Shown here: one piece after another, positions 47,254 through 59,000 of the stretch | Position numbering within the stretch: position 1 is the first letter of the stretch | Layout of the letters: the number at the start of each line of letters is the position of its first letter | Assembly (NCBI GenBank): GCA_030770535.1 | Contig: JASVEC010000033.1 | Coordinates: 1 to 64,000, forward strand | Direction of reading: 5' to 3' | Source: Batkoa obscura | Taxonomy: Eukaryota; Entomophthoromycota; Entomophthoromycetes; Entomophthorales; Batkoaceae | Length of the DNA: 64,000 nt | Made by a program: the position numbers and the translations under genes | The notes under the pieces: generated by a model | Told to the model about the DNA's origin: nothing | The model's database searches: none | What the model saw: only the letters and a program-made list of their open reading frames with translations

Positions 47254-49011
47254 ATGACACAAACTAAAGTAGAAAGTATTCCTCCAAAGAATTACATCAG
47301 TGAATTGGGAAAGTTATTTACTAAAAAAGAAGACAATAGTAAATTGGAAATACCCAAACTTGAAGATTATGACATGAATCCAAAAACTGGATTTCTTCCA
47401 GCTACACCGCCACTAAAGAGATTAAGCGATATCTATTATGAACCTTGGGAAACATTAATTGCGGATATGAAGGATCTCTTATTATGTGGGAAATATCGTA
47501 ATAGAATTTTACAATTGAAAGTGTTATCAATCGATAAATTAATCAATTTAAAAGAATATCAGAGAGCTTTTTCAATTTTGACTTTCCTTCAACACTCATT
47601 TATTTGGGGTAAAAATGAACCTGTTTCTCAAGCCTTACCCGAATGCATTGCTGTGCCACTAGTTAAAATATCGGAAAAATTAGGCATTAATCCAGTAAGC
47701 TGTAATGCAGCGGTTGTATTATGGAATTGGAAATTGATTGACGAAGAAGAAGAAGTCGACTTAAATAATTTGAGTACACTAAGCTCATTTACAGGATCTT
47801 TAGATGAAGCATGGTTTTATTTAATTACAGTAGCAATTGAAGCAAAAGGAGGAATAGCATTATCATCAATAATAAATACGCTAAATTATATAAAATCAAT
47901 TGATACACAAAACGTAATAATTGAACTAAAAAAAATGGCAGCTTCAATCAAAGGCATGACCGAACTATTAGATAGAATGTATGAGAAATGTGATCCCTAT
48001 TTATTTTATTGGAAATTAAGACCTTATTTAGCAGGCTGGGAAAACATGAGTGAAGCTGGATTGCCTCATGGTATTCTTTATAAAGGGGTTGATGATATTG
48101 ATAGGAAAGTCGGAGATCCTATTCAATTTCGTCAGTACGCTGGTGGCTCGGCAGCACAAAGCGCTTTGATTCAAGTATTAGACATTGCATTAGGCATTGT
48201 GCATTATCCGACAAATTCTGAATGGCAAAAAATGAAGGAAAAAGGTGAAATTAAGAAATCAAGTGAAACTTATTTATACAGTATGCGCGCTTACATGCCA
48301 GGGTTACATCGTAAATTTTTAGAAGATTTAGCATTAGTTAGCAACATAAAAGAATTTGTGGAACGAAATGGAGGAGAATGTGCAGAGGCATATAATGAGT
48401 GCGTATTAAATTTAAAAGAGTTCAGAGATCAACACATAAAAATAGTAACCCGATATATTATTGTACCTGCAAGAAAAGGGCCTTCTATTGGTAGTTTTAC
48501 TATTGACTCTGAGCATACTATTAAACCTGACAATCTAAGAAAGGATTCTATTATTTCATCTTTAGTTAATCCTAACCCTAATAGTAGTACTAATATTCTA
48601 GATAGTATACCAGAAAATGATACAAAAGGGAGTACAAGGTCTTCTTCTCCTATATCTATTATCAATGTAAATAATAGTAGCAATGGAATTAGTCAAAGTC
48701 CAACTTCAAATAGCTCTAACCCAAACTCATTTGTAAGAGAGAGCCCAAGATTAAGAAGCGGAACGGGGTCAGGAAGTGTTGATTTGTCTTACCCACAGTT
48801 AGCAAACTCAGCCAACAAATTGACCCGAAAAAATAGTGCAAAATTTAATTTAGAATTTGGATTAGCCAGAAGTAAAGCTAGTGCAGAATCCGATAGTGAT
48901 ACATTCCGTGGTACAGGTGGTACAGATCTTATACCTTTCCTTAAACAAGTACGAGATGAAACTACTGATTCTGTTATTAATGATCCTAATATTCTTTTTC
49001 CTCCACTTTAA
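47254..49011 (+). CDS. BNA2: Indoleamine 2,3-dioxygenase (tryptophan to N-formylkynurenine)
   Basis: Single exon, 585 residues. The heme dioxygenase core occupies about residues 20-410 and follows the IDO pattern: TGFLPATPPLKRL, the helical middle, YAGGSAAQSALIQVLDIALG (residues 295-314), YMPGLHRKFLEDLA, and AYNECVLNLKEFRDQHIKIV, in which His394 is the expected proximal heme ligand. It starts the kynurenine path to NAD. The usual fungal IDO ends soon after TRYIIVPA; here about 170 Ser/Asn/Pro-rich residues follow (residues 415-585), including SSSPIS and SGTGSGS runs, looking disordered and possibly phosphorylated. No intron is evident. Confidence 0.94.
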   Translation: MTQTKVESIPPKNYISELGKLFTKKEDNSKLEIPKLEDYDMNPKTGFLPATPPLKRLSDIYYEPWETLIADMKDLLLCGKYRNRILQLKVLSIDKLINLKEYQRAFSILTFLQHSFIWGKNEPVSQALPECIAVPLVKISEKLGINPVSCNAAVVLWNWKLIDEEEEVDLNNLSTLSSFTGSLDEAWFYLITVAIEAKGGIALSSIINTLNYIKSIDTQNVIIELKKMAASIKGMTELLDRMYEKCDPYLFYWKLRPYLAGWENMSEAGLPHGILYKGVDDIDRKVGDPIQFRQYAGGSAAQSALIQVLDIALGIVHYPTNSEWQKMKEKGEIKKSSETYLYSMRAYMPGLHRKFLEDLALVSNIKEFVERNGGECAEAYNECVLNLKEFRDQHIKIVTRYIIVPARKGPSIGSFTIDSEHTIKPDNLRKDSIISSLVNPNPNSSTNILDSIPENDTKGSTRSSSPISIINVNNSSNGISQSPTSNSSNPNSFVRESPRLRSGTGSGSVDLSYPQLANSANKLTRKNSAKFNLEFGLARSKASAESDSDTFRGTGGTDLIPFLKQVRDETTDSVINDPNILFPPL

Positions 49012-49091
49012 ATTATAAACAGTTATAGTTATAATTTTTAAATTTCATTTCTATTAAAACAATAAAAAGCAGTAATAAAAACAATATATTT

Positions 49092-49949
49092 TTATTTAAA
49101 CATTCTTAAATAGGCTAAGATAAAACACATGAGCATGATTAATATAAAATGAAATAAAAACCAATTACCTAAGATTAAAGCAGAAGTACCAGTGATGGTA
49201 CCGACCATATATTGTAAAATTTGAAACTTAATATTCTCTAATTGAGCTTTAAGAGAAAAAATTTCTTGTTCTACTTTAGCTTGAGAGTCAATTAATTTAC
49301 TAGCTTGATTATTAGCTTCATCCTTTAATCTACCCTTTTCTAAGTTCATATCCAGTCGAAAGCCAGCTTGAGACTTATTAATTTCATCTTTAAATTCTCT
49401 CCTTAGTTTTTCAACTTCAGAAAGTAAACGCTCGTTTTCTAACTTCAGTAACTCATAATCCTTCTTTTCATGCATCTTAATCTCATTTTTTAATTGCGTA
49501 AAATCAATTTTATATGTATAAATGCTCTTATTATTTAATTAATCAAGAATATTAAATGTGACTATTAAATTACTTTTTCTTGCTCTTCTTTGGTTACCAT
49601 CTCCTTAGCTAAATCATCTATACTAAACTTTACGTTAATCATTCTATTATTTAACTTTTGATTCATATGCATTACAGTTACTATTATTCCTATTAATACT
49701 ATGACTATGACTTTACCTTTGATTCAATACTTCATCCAAAGCATTGACAATGGTCTCCGCTTGCTTTGAGTTAAATCCTTCTGCTTCTAACCTTTGTGAG
49801 AATTGATAGGTATCGAAATGATATCCAGAAGATAAACCATAGGCTATCTGAGTATGAAATTTTGCTTTCAATAAATTATTAAATGATGAGTTTGATTTTA
49901 ATAACTTTATATGTTGATTAGTTTGTAATATTCTTTTTAGCTGATTCAT
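49092..49949 (-). CDS. FMP32: CCDC90/MCUR1/Fmp32-family mitochondrial protein (DUF1640)
   Basis: Three exons, about 245 residues. A basic N-terminus (MNQLKRILQTNQHIKLLKSN) suits mitochondrial import. The family signature HFDTYQFSQRLEAEGFNSKQ with AETIVNALDEVL ends exon 1. Exon 2 encodes INVKFSIDDLAKEMVTKEEQ; exon 3 begins YTYKIDFTQLKNEI and runs into a long coiled coil (LKLENERLLSEVEKLRREFK) with a terminal membrane helix (TSALILGNWFLFHFILIMLM). Fmp32 helps cytochrome oxidase assembly in yeast; animal relatives touch the calcium uniporter. The gene runs convergent to the dioxygenase with about 80 bp between stops. Confidence 0.88.
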
Positions 49950-50257
49950 TATCGTTTTTTAAGATCTAAAGTTTGTTATTTTATTTTGTTAAATTAAAAA
50001 AAGTTAATTTAAATTAGTCATTCTTTGTAAATACTTTTTCGTCGTAATTTAAATGAAATATAAATAATGGCGTACATCATAATATTTGATATATTATAAA
50101 TATTAATATATGCTATAAATAAGAATGAGCAACTATTTATAAATAATTAATTGATACACTTACTGAAATTAATTATTAATTTGATATATAAAATCAGAAC
50201 CGTTAAAAAATTAAAGACAATTCAAACTTGAGTAACTCATAAATTAAATTAGAACAC

Positions 50258-50265
50258 TATAAATA
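50258..50265 (+). promoter_or_regulatory. TATA box of the small secreted peptide gene
   Basis: TATAAATA ends 33 bp upstream of the ATG at 50299. The short leader after it consists of A-rich repeats (AAATAAAAATAAAATAAAAA). Confidence 0.45.
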
Positions 50266-50298
50266 CAAAATAAAAATAAAATAAAAATTATACAACTA

Positions 50299-50535
50299 AT
50301 GAACATCACAGCTTATTTATTTTGTTTATTATTATCTCTTAGTCTTATAATTGGTGCTCCAGCAGATAATAATAGCAATCCAACTGAGGTCACGTCAGGT
50401 ACGTGGGGTCCAATTTCAACTACTCAAAACTTTGCACCAAGGGTGATGGGTCCATTTATTCCAGTTAATTTAATTCAAGAGATGTTAGGAAATGTATTTG
50501 GTGGTGGTGCCTTAGGCGCCTTAGGTAGAAACTGA
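50299..50535 (+). CDS. Small secreted protein, 78 aa
   Basis: Single exon. MNITAYLFCLLLSLSLIIGA is a strong signal peptide, likely cleaved after GAPA. The mature part (about 57 residues) has no cysteine and is rich in Pro, Gly and Asn. It contains GTWGPIS and VMGPFIP and ends in GGGALGALGRN. I do not recognise a family. It could be a small effector, wall component or peptide-hormone-like precursor, but there are no clear dibasic processing sites. The TATA box and a proper signal peptide support it being real. Located between Fmp32 and the Pbn1/PIG-X gene. Confidence 0.65.
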   Translation: MNITAYLFCLLLSLSLIIGAPADNNSNPTEVTSGTWGPISTTQNFAPRVMGPFIPVNLIQEMLGNVFGGGALGALGRN

Positions 50536-50552
50536 AATAAATAAATCAAACT

Positions 50553-51570
50553 TTAGTTGTTTTTATTTTTAAGCTTTAATGAAGTAGGTGAATTAGGGGG
50601 AGACAGTAAATTCTTTTTTGGAGAATAAGATTTGATACTGGTTATCAAGTAATAAATGACTATTAACAAGGATAATAAAGTGATTATACCGACTATTATT
50701 TCATAATTTAAATCTCCATTTGGTGCTCTTATTTTCATTTTTGGTAAAGCTAAATTGTTATTTGGGAAGTAGTATTCTTGTTTATTAATCTTTCGTAAAT
50801 TATAATTATCATTGGTATTATTAACTAAAATAACGTTTTTATCGTTTATATCCATATTACTATTAAATAGAGCTAAGTTGTATGGCATTTGCTTTACATT
50901 GTTTATATTATCAATCAAATTATTATAATTATTTGTATTATAATTGACATCTAAAATAGTTAGCTTAAAGAAAATTAAAATATAATCAATAGTTACCATT
51001 TAAACACATTAAGCTCAAATTAGGGGGATTTATATTAATTATCTCATATCTAGTATCATAATTTGGTTTTCTATATCTTAAATGTAATGGTAATGTAAAT
51101 TTAATTTCGTTTTTATTGGTGAAATTGTTAACATTCCATAACAGTTGAAAATAATTAACAAAGCTATCATTGACTTCGTAAATTGGCAACTCTAAATCTA
51201 ACTTAGAATAAATTAACTGAATACCTATATTTTTATTTTTGAAATAATCTTTGTAATATTCTTTGTGCTGTTCTAGTTGATAGGGATCGACAAATAAATC
51301 TTTAGTGATTTTTTGATGGATTATTATTAAATAATTATTATTTTTACACTTATCTTGACGCTCATCTTCCTTCTTGTTTGTTATTTTATTGATTATATTT
51401 AATATATTGTTACTTTGGCTATTCTTACTATCCTCCTCTATTTCTCTGTTCTCAACCAGCTTCAATCTATATTTGATGCTTGGATGAAGGCTACCCTCAT
51501 TTATTAAAGTATAGTTTAATAATAAATTTATACTACTCATAGTAAAACGATGAAAGAAACCATCATCCAA
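50553..51570 (-). CDS. PBN1: PIG-X/Pbn1-like subunit of GPI mannosyltransferase I
   Basis: Two exons, about 325 residues. The beginning DDGFFHRFTMSSINLL resembles the PIG-X (GFHRDL) start, and TLPLHLRYRKPNYDTRYEII with the downstream Cys fits the diagnostic HLRYQ-x-P of the family. The second exon ends in a membrane helix (EIIVGIITLLSLLIVIYYLI) with a short basic tail, giving a type I ER topology. PIG-X/Pbn1 stabilises PIG-M/Gpi14 for the first mannose of GPI anchors. An intron of about 45 nt with a CTAAC branch-like word and TTTTAG acceptor joins the exons (CLND|VNYNT). The middle is long, Asn/Lys-rich and divergent. No signal peptide was found; an upstream start may be missing. Confidence 0.72.
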
Positions 51571-51684
51571 ATTATTTTTAAAAAAATTACGTCTTCTATT
51601 TTATTGGTGCATTCAAGCCAATCGTTTTAGATGAGATTACATTTTATTTCTAATTTTGTAAAATTTCATTTTCATTTTTTAACA

Positions 51685-52312
51685 ATGCAACCAAAACCAC
51701 GCACTATAGGGATGAGTGAAAACACAAAATTGGTGTCAAAGCGTAGAATACAAGATTTGGTTAGCAAAATAAACCCATTAGAAAGAATGGATCCAGACGC
51801 AGAAGATGTAAGTAAAAGAATATTTCAATGGCTAGACAGTTAATTTTTATATATAGATTTTATTAGAAATAGCAGATGAATTTATTGAAAGCGTTGTAGG
51901 TACAGCATGTCGATTAGCCAAGCACCGTAAAACACAAAATTTGGAAGTAAAAGACGTGCAGCTTCATTTAGGTAAATAAAATCAAAAATAAATATAGTAT
52001 TAAGTAATTTAATAATAAACAGAGAGAAATTGGAATATAAGAATACCAGGATTTGCATCTGAAGAAATCAGGACTATTCGTAAACCAAATATCTCCAATA
52101 GTTATATTGGAAAAGTCGGCTTAATCAATAATGCTAAGAATAGTAAACAAGCACAAAAAGAAAACACATTAGCAGCTATCCAAGCTTCATTAAATAATGC
52201 AACTACACAAAACAATAATTTAAACAATAGTAGTAATGGTACTAATCATAAAGAAAACACCAATTCAAACATCCCTGCTACTCTTAATGCTGAAGGCGAA
52301 AAAGAGGAATAG
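51685..52312 (+). CDS. TAF12: TFIID/SAGA subunit TAF12 (histone fold)
   Basis: Three exons, about 170 residues. Exon 1 reads [20 protein letters not shown] and MDPDAED; exon 2 [20 protein letters not shown] then [17 protein letters not shown]; exon 3 [20 protein letters not shown]. This is the complete H2B-like histone fold that pairs with TAF4 in TFIID and Ada1 in SAGA. The first intron begins exactly at GAT|GTAAGTA and ends ATATATAG|ATTTTA. I start at [11 protein letters not shown] (51685); an upstream in-frame ATG at 51631 would add 18 hydrophobic residues that look like untranslated leader. The C-terminal tail is Asn-rich and acidic. Confidence 0.94.
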
Positions 52313-52457
52313 CTATTCTTGCTACAAGGGATACCTTTCAATTTCAGTTACTATTAAATTCATACTTCTCTATTTTATATTAATGATATTTTAAAATAAG
52401 TTACAAATCATATTTTAGTTCAAAAGAATCATAACTAAAATACAGCTAACTCAAAAC

Positions 52458-52550
52458 ACATGCACATCTTTTTTTTGTTTAAAGACTCTATTAATAAAAT
52501 TTCCACTCAATAGATTCAAAAACAACCAAATAAATGAAATTAAATAAGAG
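52458..52550 (-). mobile_element. Very worn MITE copy (52.5 kb)
   Basis: Reverse copy: CACATCTTTTTTTTGTTTAA, then TTTCCACTCAATAG and CCAAATAAATGAAATTAAAT. Ends no longer match. Confidence 0.55.
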
Positions 52551-52835
52551 ATCACCATTTTAATTACTGCCTTTTAATATCATATTTATTTCTAATTTGT
52601 TTTATATTCATAGAAAAAATTCCGAGTTTTAGATTTAAAATAAACTATAAAAAACATATTTCATAAAGAAAATAAAATGACTAACGACCTATAATATTAT
52701 ATATGTTTGTGGTTTTTTTGGACTCACTTTTGATTGGAGATTCATTAATAACACTTTTATTGTTTAATAATGGTTCAAATACGGTAACCATCAGTAATCT
52801 CATCATCACAGCCATTGACAGTATTTTGGGCACTA

Positions 52836-52940
52836 TATGGGGATGTTTTTTTTGGTTTCATTATTTTTTTCATTTTTTAAGTGCCATTTGAGCGGAAAAA
52901 TTGCTAGTAAAATTCTTAAATGAAAAAATATACCCCCACA
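52836..52940 (+). mobile_element. MITE copy (52.8 kb)
   Basis: Forward copy, TATGGGGATGTTTTTTTTGG to ATATACCCCCACA, central AAGTGCCATTTGAGCGG. It lies about 120 bp beyond the ATR stop codon. Confidence 0.87.
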
Positions 52941-53061
52941 TGTTTAGCAAACAGTATAGTTAGATATAAGGTAAAAAGATATTAAAATCGAACCTATTTT
53001 ATAACAAAATAAACAAACAATTTCACTTACATAAGATCAATAGTTTTATTTTGACTTAATT

Positions 53062-56000
53062 TTAGTAGACGCTACCCCAGCCAATATACATTAAGAACAA
53101 ATTCTCTGAGTCTGTGGCTTCTTTAATCAATCTAGTCACTAAACCACTTCGGGATAATTTAATATTAGTTCCATATCCACCATCCAATTTATAAGAAATT
53201 CTCTTAAGGACCCACAAAGCTATTGGCGAATTTACAGGTGCAAACTCGGATAAACGGGGATGAGGCCGTTTTTTGGATTTCTCTTCTAAAAACCTCATTC
53301 TTTCAGTTCTAATTGCATCAATAAAATTAATAGCACTAGGATCAGCTGGTTGACGGATCTTATTAAAGTCAACCAACGGGTCATGTAAAAAGGTAGTTAA
53401 GTTGGATGTTAAAATCTGCTTATTATCAGTCATGATTTGTAATACAATCTCACATGTTGTACGGAAAGCACCTTCACATCCTGAGGGTCCTAAAATTGCT
53501 TCGAAATTATGAGTCAATCTAAATGGGACAAGCTCTGGTACACTCAAATCAAGCCCTTGTTCGAATAGGCACGAAAAATCCACATGCATTACTTGGCCAC
53601 TTTTTGTATCTACCATCAAATTTTCTCCATGCCTATCACCTAAGCCGACAATGTAGCCAACTATTGACATAGCTGCTAAAGAATGTGCAAATTTATTCCT
53701 TGCAATATATAACTCTTCAGCGTTAGGAAACTGCCTATAAAACCAATTTATTAAGACTGGTGGACATGCCGGTTTAGCTTTGTTCTCAAACTTATCTATC
53801 CTTTTGACTCTTGTAGTTGCTAATTTGGCATCGAGGACATTTTTTAAAGTAAGGTATAAATCATTGCCTCCAATACCTATCTTATTTAATTCACTTGTAA
53901 TAATAGTCTTGACACATTCTGTATCATTCACCCATTCAACCAATCCTACCGAATTATTAATAGGAAGTGCAGTGAATGTTTTGATATTAATGTGTCTCAT
54001 TCGACTTTCCGGATTTTTATAAAACATTTTATTCAATATATTACAAAACTCCATTAATCTAGCATCTTTCCTTAAGTCATCTTTTGGTTTACATAAAAAT
54101 CTGTATAAATTTCCATCACTTCCTTTAATTTCAAATCTGATGGGACGCATCATTGATGGCATAACTAGTAACTTTGAACCAAATCCATTCATTGTAATCA
54201 AATTGTTATTATAAGGGTTGAAGTTCAAATTATTATCATAATTCGTGTTCATATCATTTGGTAAGGTAAACTTTAGTTGAGATTCTATTGGAATTAACAA
54301 TGAAGTAAATTGATATTTAGTATCAAAATTAGGTATAACATCTTGTAATTTATATGCCCCTGGTCTTAGATTTTCGCTTCGAGATAGTTTTTTGAGTTGA
54401 AGTAAAAACCTTTCAAACTTCAACATTTCCTTGTAAATTTCCCCTACTCTACTATTTTCTTGTGAACTTTTATCAATTATTTTAATACTAAGCGCTTTTC
54501 TAGTCTTGTCTTCTGATAAAAATGAACTAAAAAATCCCCATAATGTTTGATCGGGATATGCTATAAATATCTTTATGATCATAGCACTAAGTATTTTATA
54601 TAAGTCTTTGCATCCTACACATACTCTTGATATTAATTGAGACAATACTGGTAAGAATTGGTAAGGTTTTAGTTTTTCAGCCATACCCTTTAAATATTTA
54701 TTCACCAGATCTACATATTTTTTGTTATATTCTTTGACTGAAGTTGTGTCACAATAATCCAACCAATAAGTAATAATTCTTGGAAGTAATTGATAAATAT
54801 ATTTGGAGCTACTCATCAAACATTTTAGGGTATGCTCCGCAGCATTTGATAGATTAAGTACTAAAGAGTCATATTTAATATTTTCTTCACGCCCATTTAA
54901 TTCATCTTCCATTTGATTTAAATAATAAAGCGCTGATATATAATGGGCTTTATCCCAATGTGGTTGACTTTTAATAACTTTATCCAATTCACCAAGGATA
55001 TCTACATAACTCTCAGTATTAGCTTCAATTTGATATTTTATCAATTCAAGTCGAATTTCTGAGATATTTTTATCATCTTTAACAAATCCATTTCTACTAG
55101 AGCGCTTCGAATCAATCTCCTTTTCTGCATTATCAGTTTTAAGCTTGTTGGACAAAACTCTCATTGCACTATGTATATCGTTTTGACCTCGATACCATTT
55201 TGCCTTCTCTATGATAAAAAGGGGATTATCAGATTCTGGGAATTCATGGATAGAAATTAATGAGGTTTGGTAGTATCCTCCTTTTCTTGAAATTTTTGAA
55301 CTTTTGACTAAATTAATAGCCAAAGCTTCTTTAATTTTGTCCGAGGCCCTTACAGTTTGAGTATTATAAGTTGTCGGTGCTGGAAGACTAGTATACATGG
55401 TAACCAATGATCGTTGCAAATTCAATATTTTTTCTTGAGCTTTATAAGTTGGGGCTACCACCTTTAGCCTTGAATCCCATTTGGCCGCTTTGTTTTTTAT
55501 TATATCGATTTGATCTTCATTATTAACTGCTTCACCTAAAGACTTGTTAAAGTCTTCAACTTCATATAGCATATGAGCCCACATTAATGACTCATAGCCA
55601 TCAGTATATGACTTATCCATAGTTATTGTAAAATCTGGTAACATCTTCATCCATGTATTTTCTAGTTTGACAGCATCAAATCCCTTTCCGTTATTCTTTT
55701 TAAATGAAAGTAACGTTTGGCCTAAGGATTTATCAACGTTATCGAAAGTGTTATCGTTCAAGTACTTATCCGGGTCGCCCCAACTACAAACCCTCCAAGA
55801 GCATTCATCCAATACTCTCATTAATCCACTATCTGCTTCCCGTTCCGGATTCTTCCCAATGATTTCTTGAATATAGTTTTTAGTTAACCCATGATAGCCT
55901 AATTTTTGCAAACAATTTGTAAAACCAACCTGATTCTCCAAATTGGTCGAATTGCTTCTACTTAATGTTTCATAGCTCGTTTCTACTGCTAACCAATTTT

Positions 56001-59000
56001 TAATAGCTTCATAATTTCGAACTTTATGTTCGATAGTTTTGGTATCCAATTTATCTATTATTGCCTTTGCACTATCCTCATCATTTATTTTTGAATAGAC
56101 AAAATGTAGATCATCATTCAAATCACCTAGTACTTTCTGATTTGAGTTATTTTTAGCTTCTTCAATTTTAATGCATTGCTCTAAATATTTCGAAGCCTCA
56201 TAATAACAGTTTGAATTAATAGCCGCTTTTGCCAATTTGAATGGCGATATATCTTTGATAAAGTTCTTTAACCTAGAATAAGCTTCATCTTTTTCTATAC
56301 TTTTTTTAATCATACCAAGACTATCCCCATATACACCATTATACATCTCAAATAAATGTATTTCCATATCCATTTTGATTTGACTCAAACCTTCAATAAT
56401 ATTAATAATTAAATGGATTGGCTGTGGATCAAGCTTTTTATCTTTAAACTTATCGGCTTCTTCCCATATATCTAAAATAGCGTTAAATTCCTTTGAAAGT
56501 CCCACTTTTATATTTATATTGTTTCTAACAATCAATGTCAATATAATATATGGTAATAAAAAGAGCGAAATGTCAATAAAGCTACTCGCTGAATAATAAC
56601 AAGGCTTGAAAAGCTGACTAGAATACTCCCCTTCTATATAATCAATGAGATCCATGGTCCATGACTTGACCCATGTTTGGAAATTTAATCCTGGGCTATA
56701 ATAAGGATATACAAGTTTTTCTGCGGTTGAAGGCCAAGTTGATAGTCTAGTTCTCGTAAAAGCTTGAAGTGTTTCTCTTGTGGATTGTGGAAAGCTAAAC
56801 CAAAGTCTAGGTGATATTGTTTTATCTGTATTATACTCCTTACTATCCATATCTGGATCATCAAATGAACATAAAGAAATTAACTCCTGCAAACAGTATG
56901 ATATCGATATTTGAACAGAGTAATTTTCCGATTTGTGGTATAACTCAACTAATTTACTACTAATTAGATCTGCGGCAAGTTTCATGCATGAATCTTTAGA
57001 ATCAGGATCGAACAACATTAATTTTCTTTTTGGTGTGTGTTTAAATTCGAAACAATTTGGATCAATAGCTCCAATAGCCCCAAAGCATTTAGCAACTAAA
57101 TATCTGGTTTTTTCATCATCTTGCTCTTTATGTTTGTGAATTATGTCCATCAGCTGTTTAATAGCATTATCAATAACTGTATTTGTTGGAACTTCGATTG
57201 CCCAACTTGATATCACATCTTGGTTATCACATAGAAACTCATAAAGCTTCTCTAATGCTCTTTCTCTTCCTACTCTATTTAGGTGATTCGTATTATTGAT
57301 TAGGAGATTAGCGAGCTCTTCAATGTTTTTTGTAGAATTTAGTTTTTTAATCTTTTTGTTGTACTTTGAGAACTCTTCAATATTCTCTGGAAGTAAACTA
57401 AGTTCCCCTATACATTTCAAGTAATCTTCTTTTTTGAAAGATAAATCATTGAGCGAACGATCCTCCGAGCACCTTTTAAATATGTCATCCAATATCTCTA
57501 TTACGATTCTTTTTTGCTTTTTTGAAAGTTTACTATAAATCTCTGTCAAGGTTACTACTGCTACATTTAGTACCAAAGCTAAAGACCTTTCATCAAGAGT
57601 AAATATGTAATTTTTCCAAACTTCTAAAGCAATGGTGAGGTGCTTTCTAAATCTCAATATAGTTCTTAAAAATGCCTGTATTTGGGTTACATACTCATCT
57701 ACCCTTGAATCAATTATTGAAATGACTCGATCTACACCAGTGATCATTTTTAGATGAATAGAGTTTATTGTATTATCTGTTTTATTCATCAATTTGATAT
57801 TAAACCTTGAAACAAATCCCATGAATTTTGATGCTAACAAGTCTTTTACTTCACTTTTTGCTTCATTTTGACCGTTGGATTCATCTAGAGCATTAGCTAC
57901 TAAACTTAAAGCGTCAAGAGCCTAAATCAAATAAGTATAAAATATAGCTAACTTAAAATTTTCTTTACTTCTTTCTTCCTTATATTATCTGGACTTCCGA
58001 GCTCAAACACTAAATTTTCTACCAAATCATCAGTGCAGTACTTTATCGCTTTGGCAAGTGAAAAAGGTTTATCTTCCTCAGATACAATCTGTAGAAACAA
58101 ACTCATAGGCTCATCATTATTCTTCAAGTCAAGAAGTAAAATAGACAAAATTTTATCTAAATTGGCTAAACATATACTAGCCCTCAACCTAGCAATTTCA
58201 GTCGAATCTAAATTTACTTCTGTATTTTCATTTGGGCCTTGAGCACTAACCAAACACAAAATATCTAAACTCTTGGTATCACAATTCAACATAATTTGTG
58301 GCAAAATAAAGGGATGTATTATTTGAGCTAAATCACTAACATAAAATCCCATTAAATGTGCTAACTTTTTAATAGCACGACGTCCCTTTTCTAAATCAAT
58401 TAATATGGTCGGAACTAAATAATCCCACAGTGGCTCAAAAATCTCTTTAAGACAAGTTTTTTTATTCCTTTCAATATTTTGAATTCGATTACTGATCATC
58501 GCTGCATCTATAACATTAGCGTCCATAAGTAATTTGATTAGTAAATCTATAATTTTAGCTAATATAAATTCGGGTGCATTAAACGCAAGCTCATCTATTA
58601 ATGAATAAAGAATATTTCTACTTGCGAATTTACTAGAATCAATAAAGCTTGCTTCAATTTTATCAAATACTATCCGATAATTAATTTCTTTAATCTCAGC
58701 CTTATTTTCAGATTCTACAGTCTTTACTAATATTAAGTTAGCTATATGTCTTACTTTATGACTAGCATCCTTTAAAAAGTTAAAACAAACATTGATGATC
58801 ACAGGAATGTCTTTGCTAAGATCAATTGATGGGGAATGAGAAATGATTTTATAGAAACTATTCATACATAATTCTCTTATTAAAGAAGCATTTCTACTAT
58901 CTAGATATGTTAAGTAGACACTCCAATCAAAACTTTTTAAGAGCTCCTTATCTATTAGATGCTTCCTACTTAATGTATTTTTTACCTTAGAATTTCTATG

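Larger units (their letters stand above)
52313..53061. other. Convergent intergenic region with MITEs
   Basis: 749 bp between TAF12 and ATR 3' ends. It holds one worn and one good MITE copy (52458-52550, 52836-52940). No gene is supported; a weak frame at 52703-52891 runs into the MITE. Confidence 0.5.

Noticed and set aside
52703-52891. 62-codon plus-strand frame
   Set aside because: It runs into the MITE at 52836, is largely hydrophobic and low-complexity, and has no promoter signal.
53780-58242. Plus-strand frames of 67-80 codons inside the ATR gene
   Set aside because: They lie antisense to conserved kinase and FAT sequence and have no independent signals.
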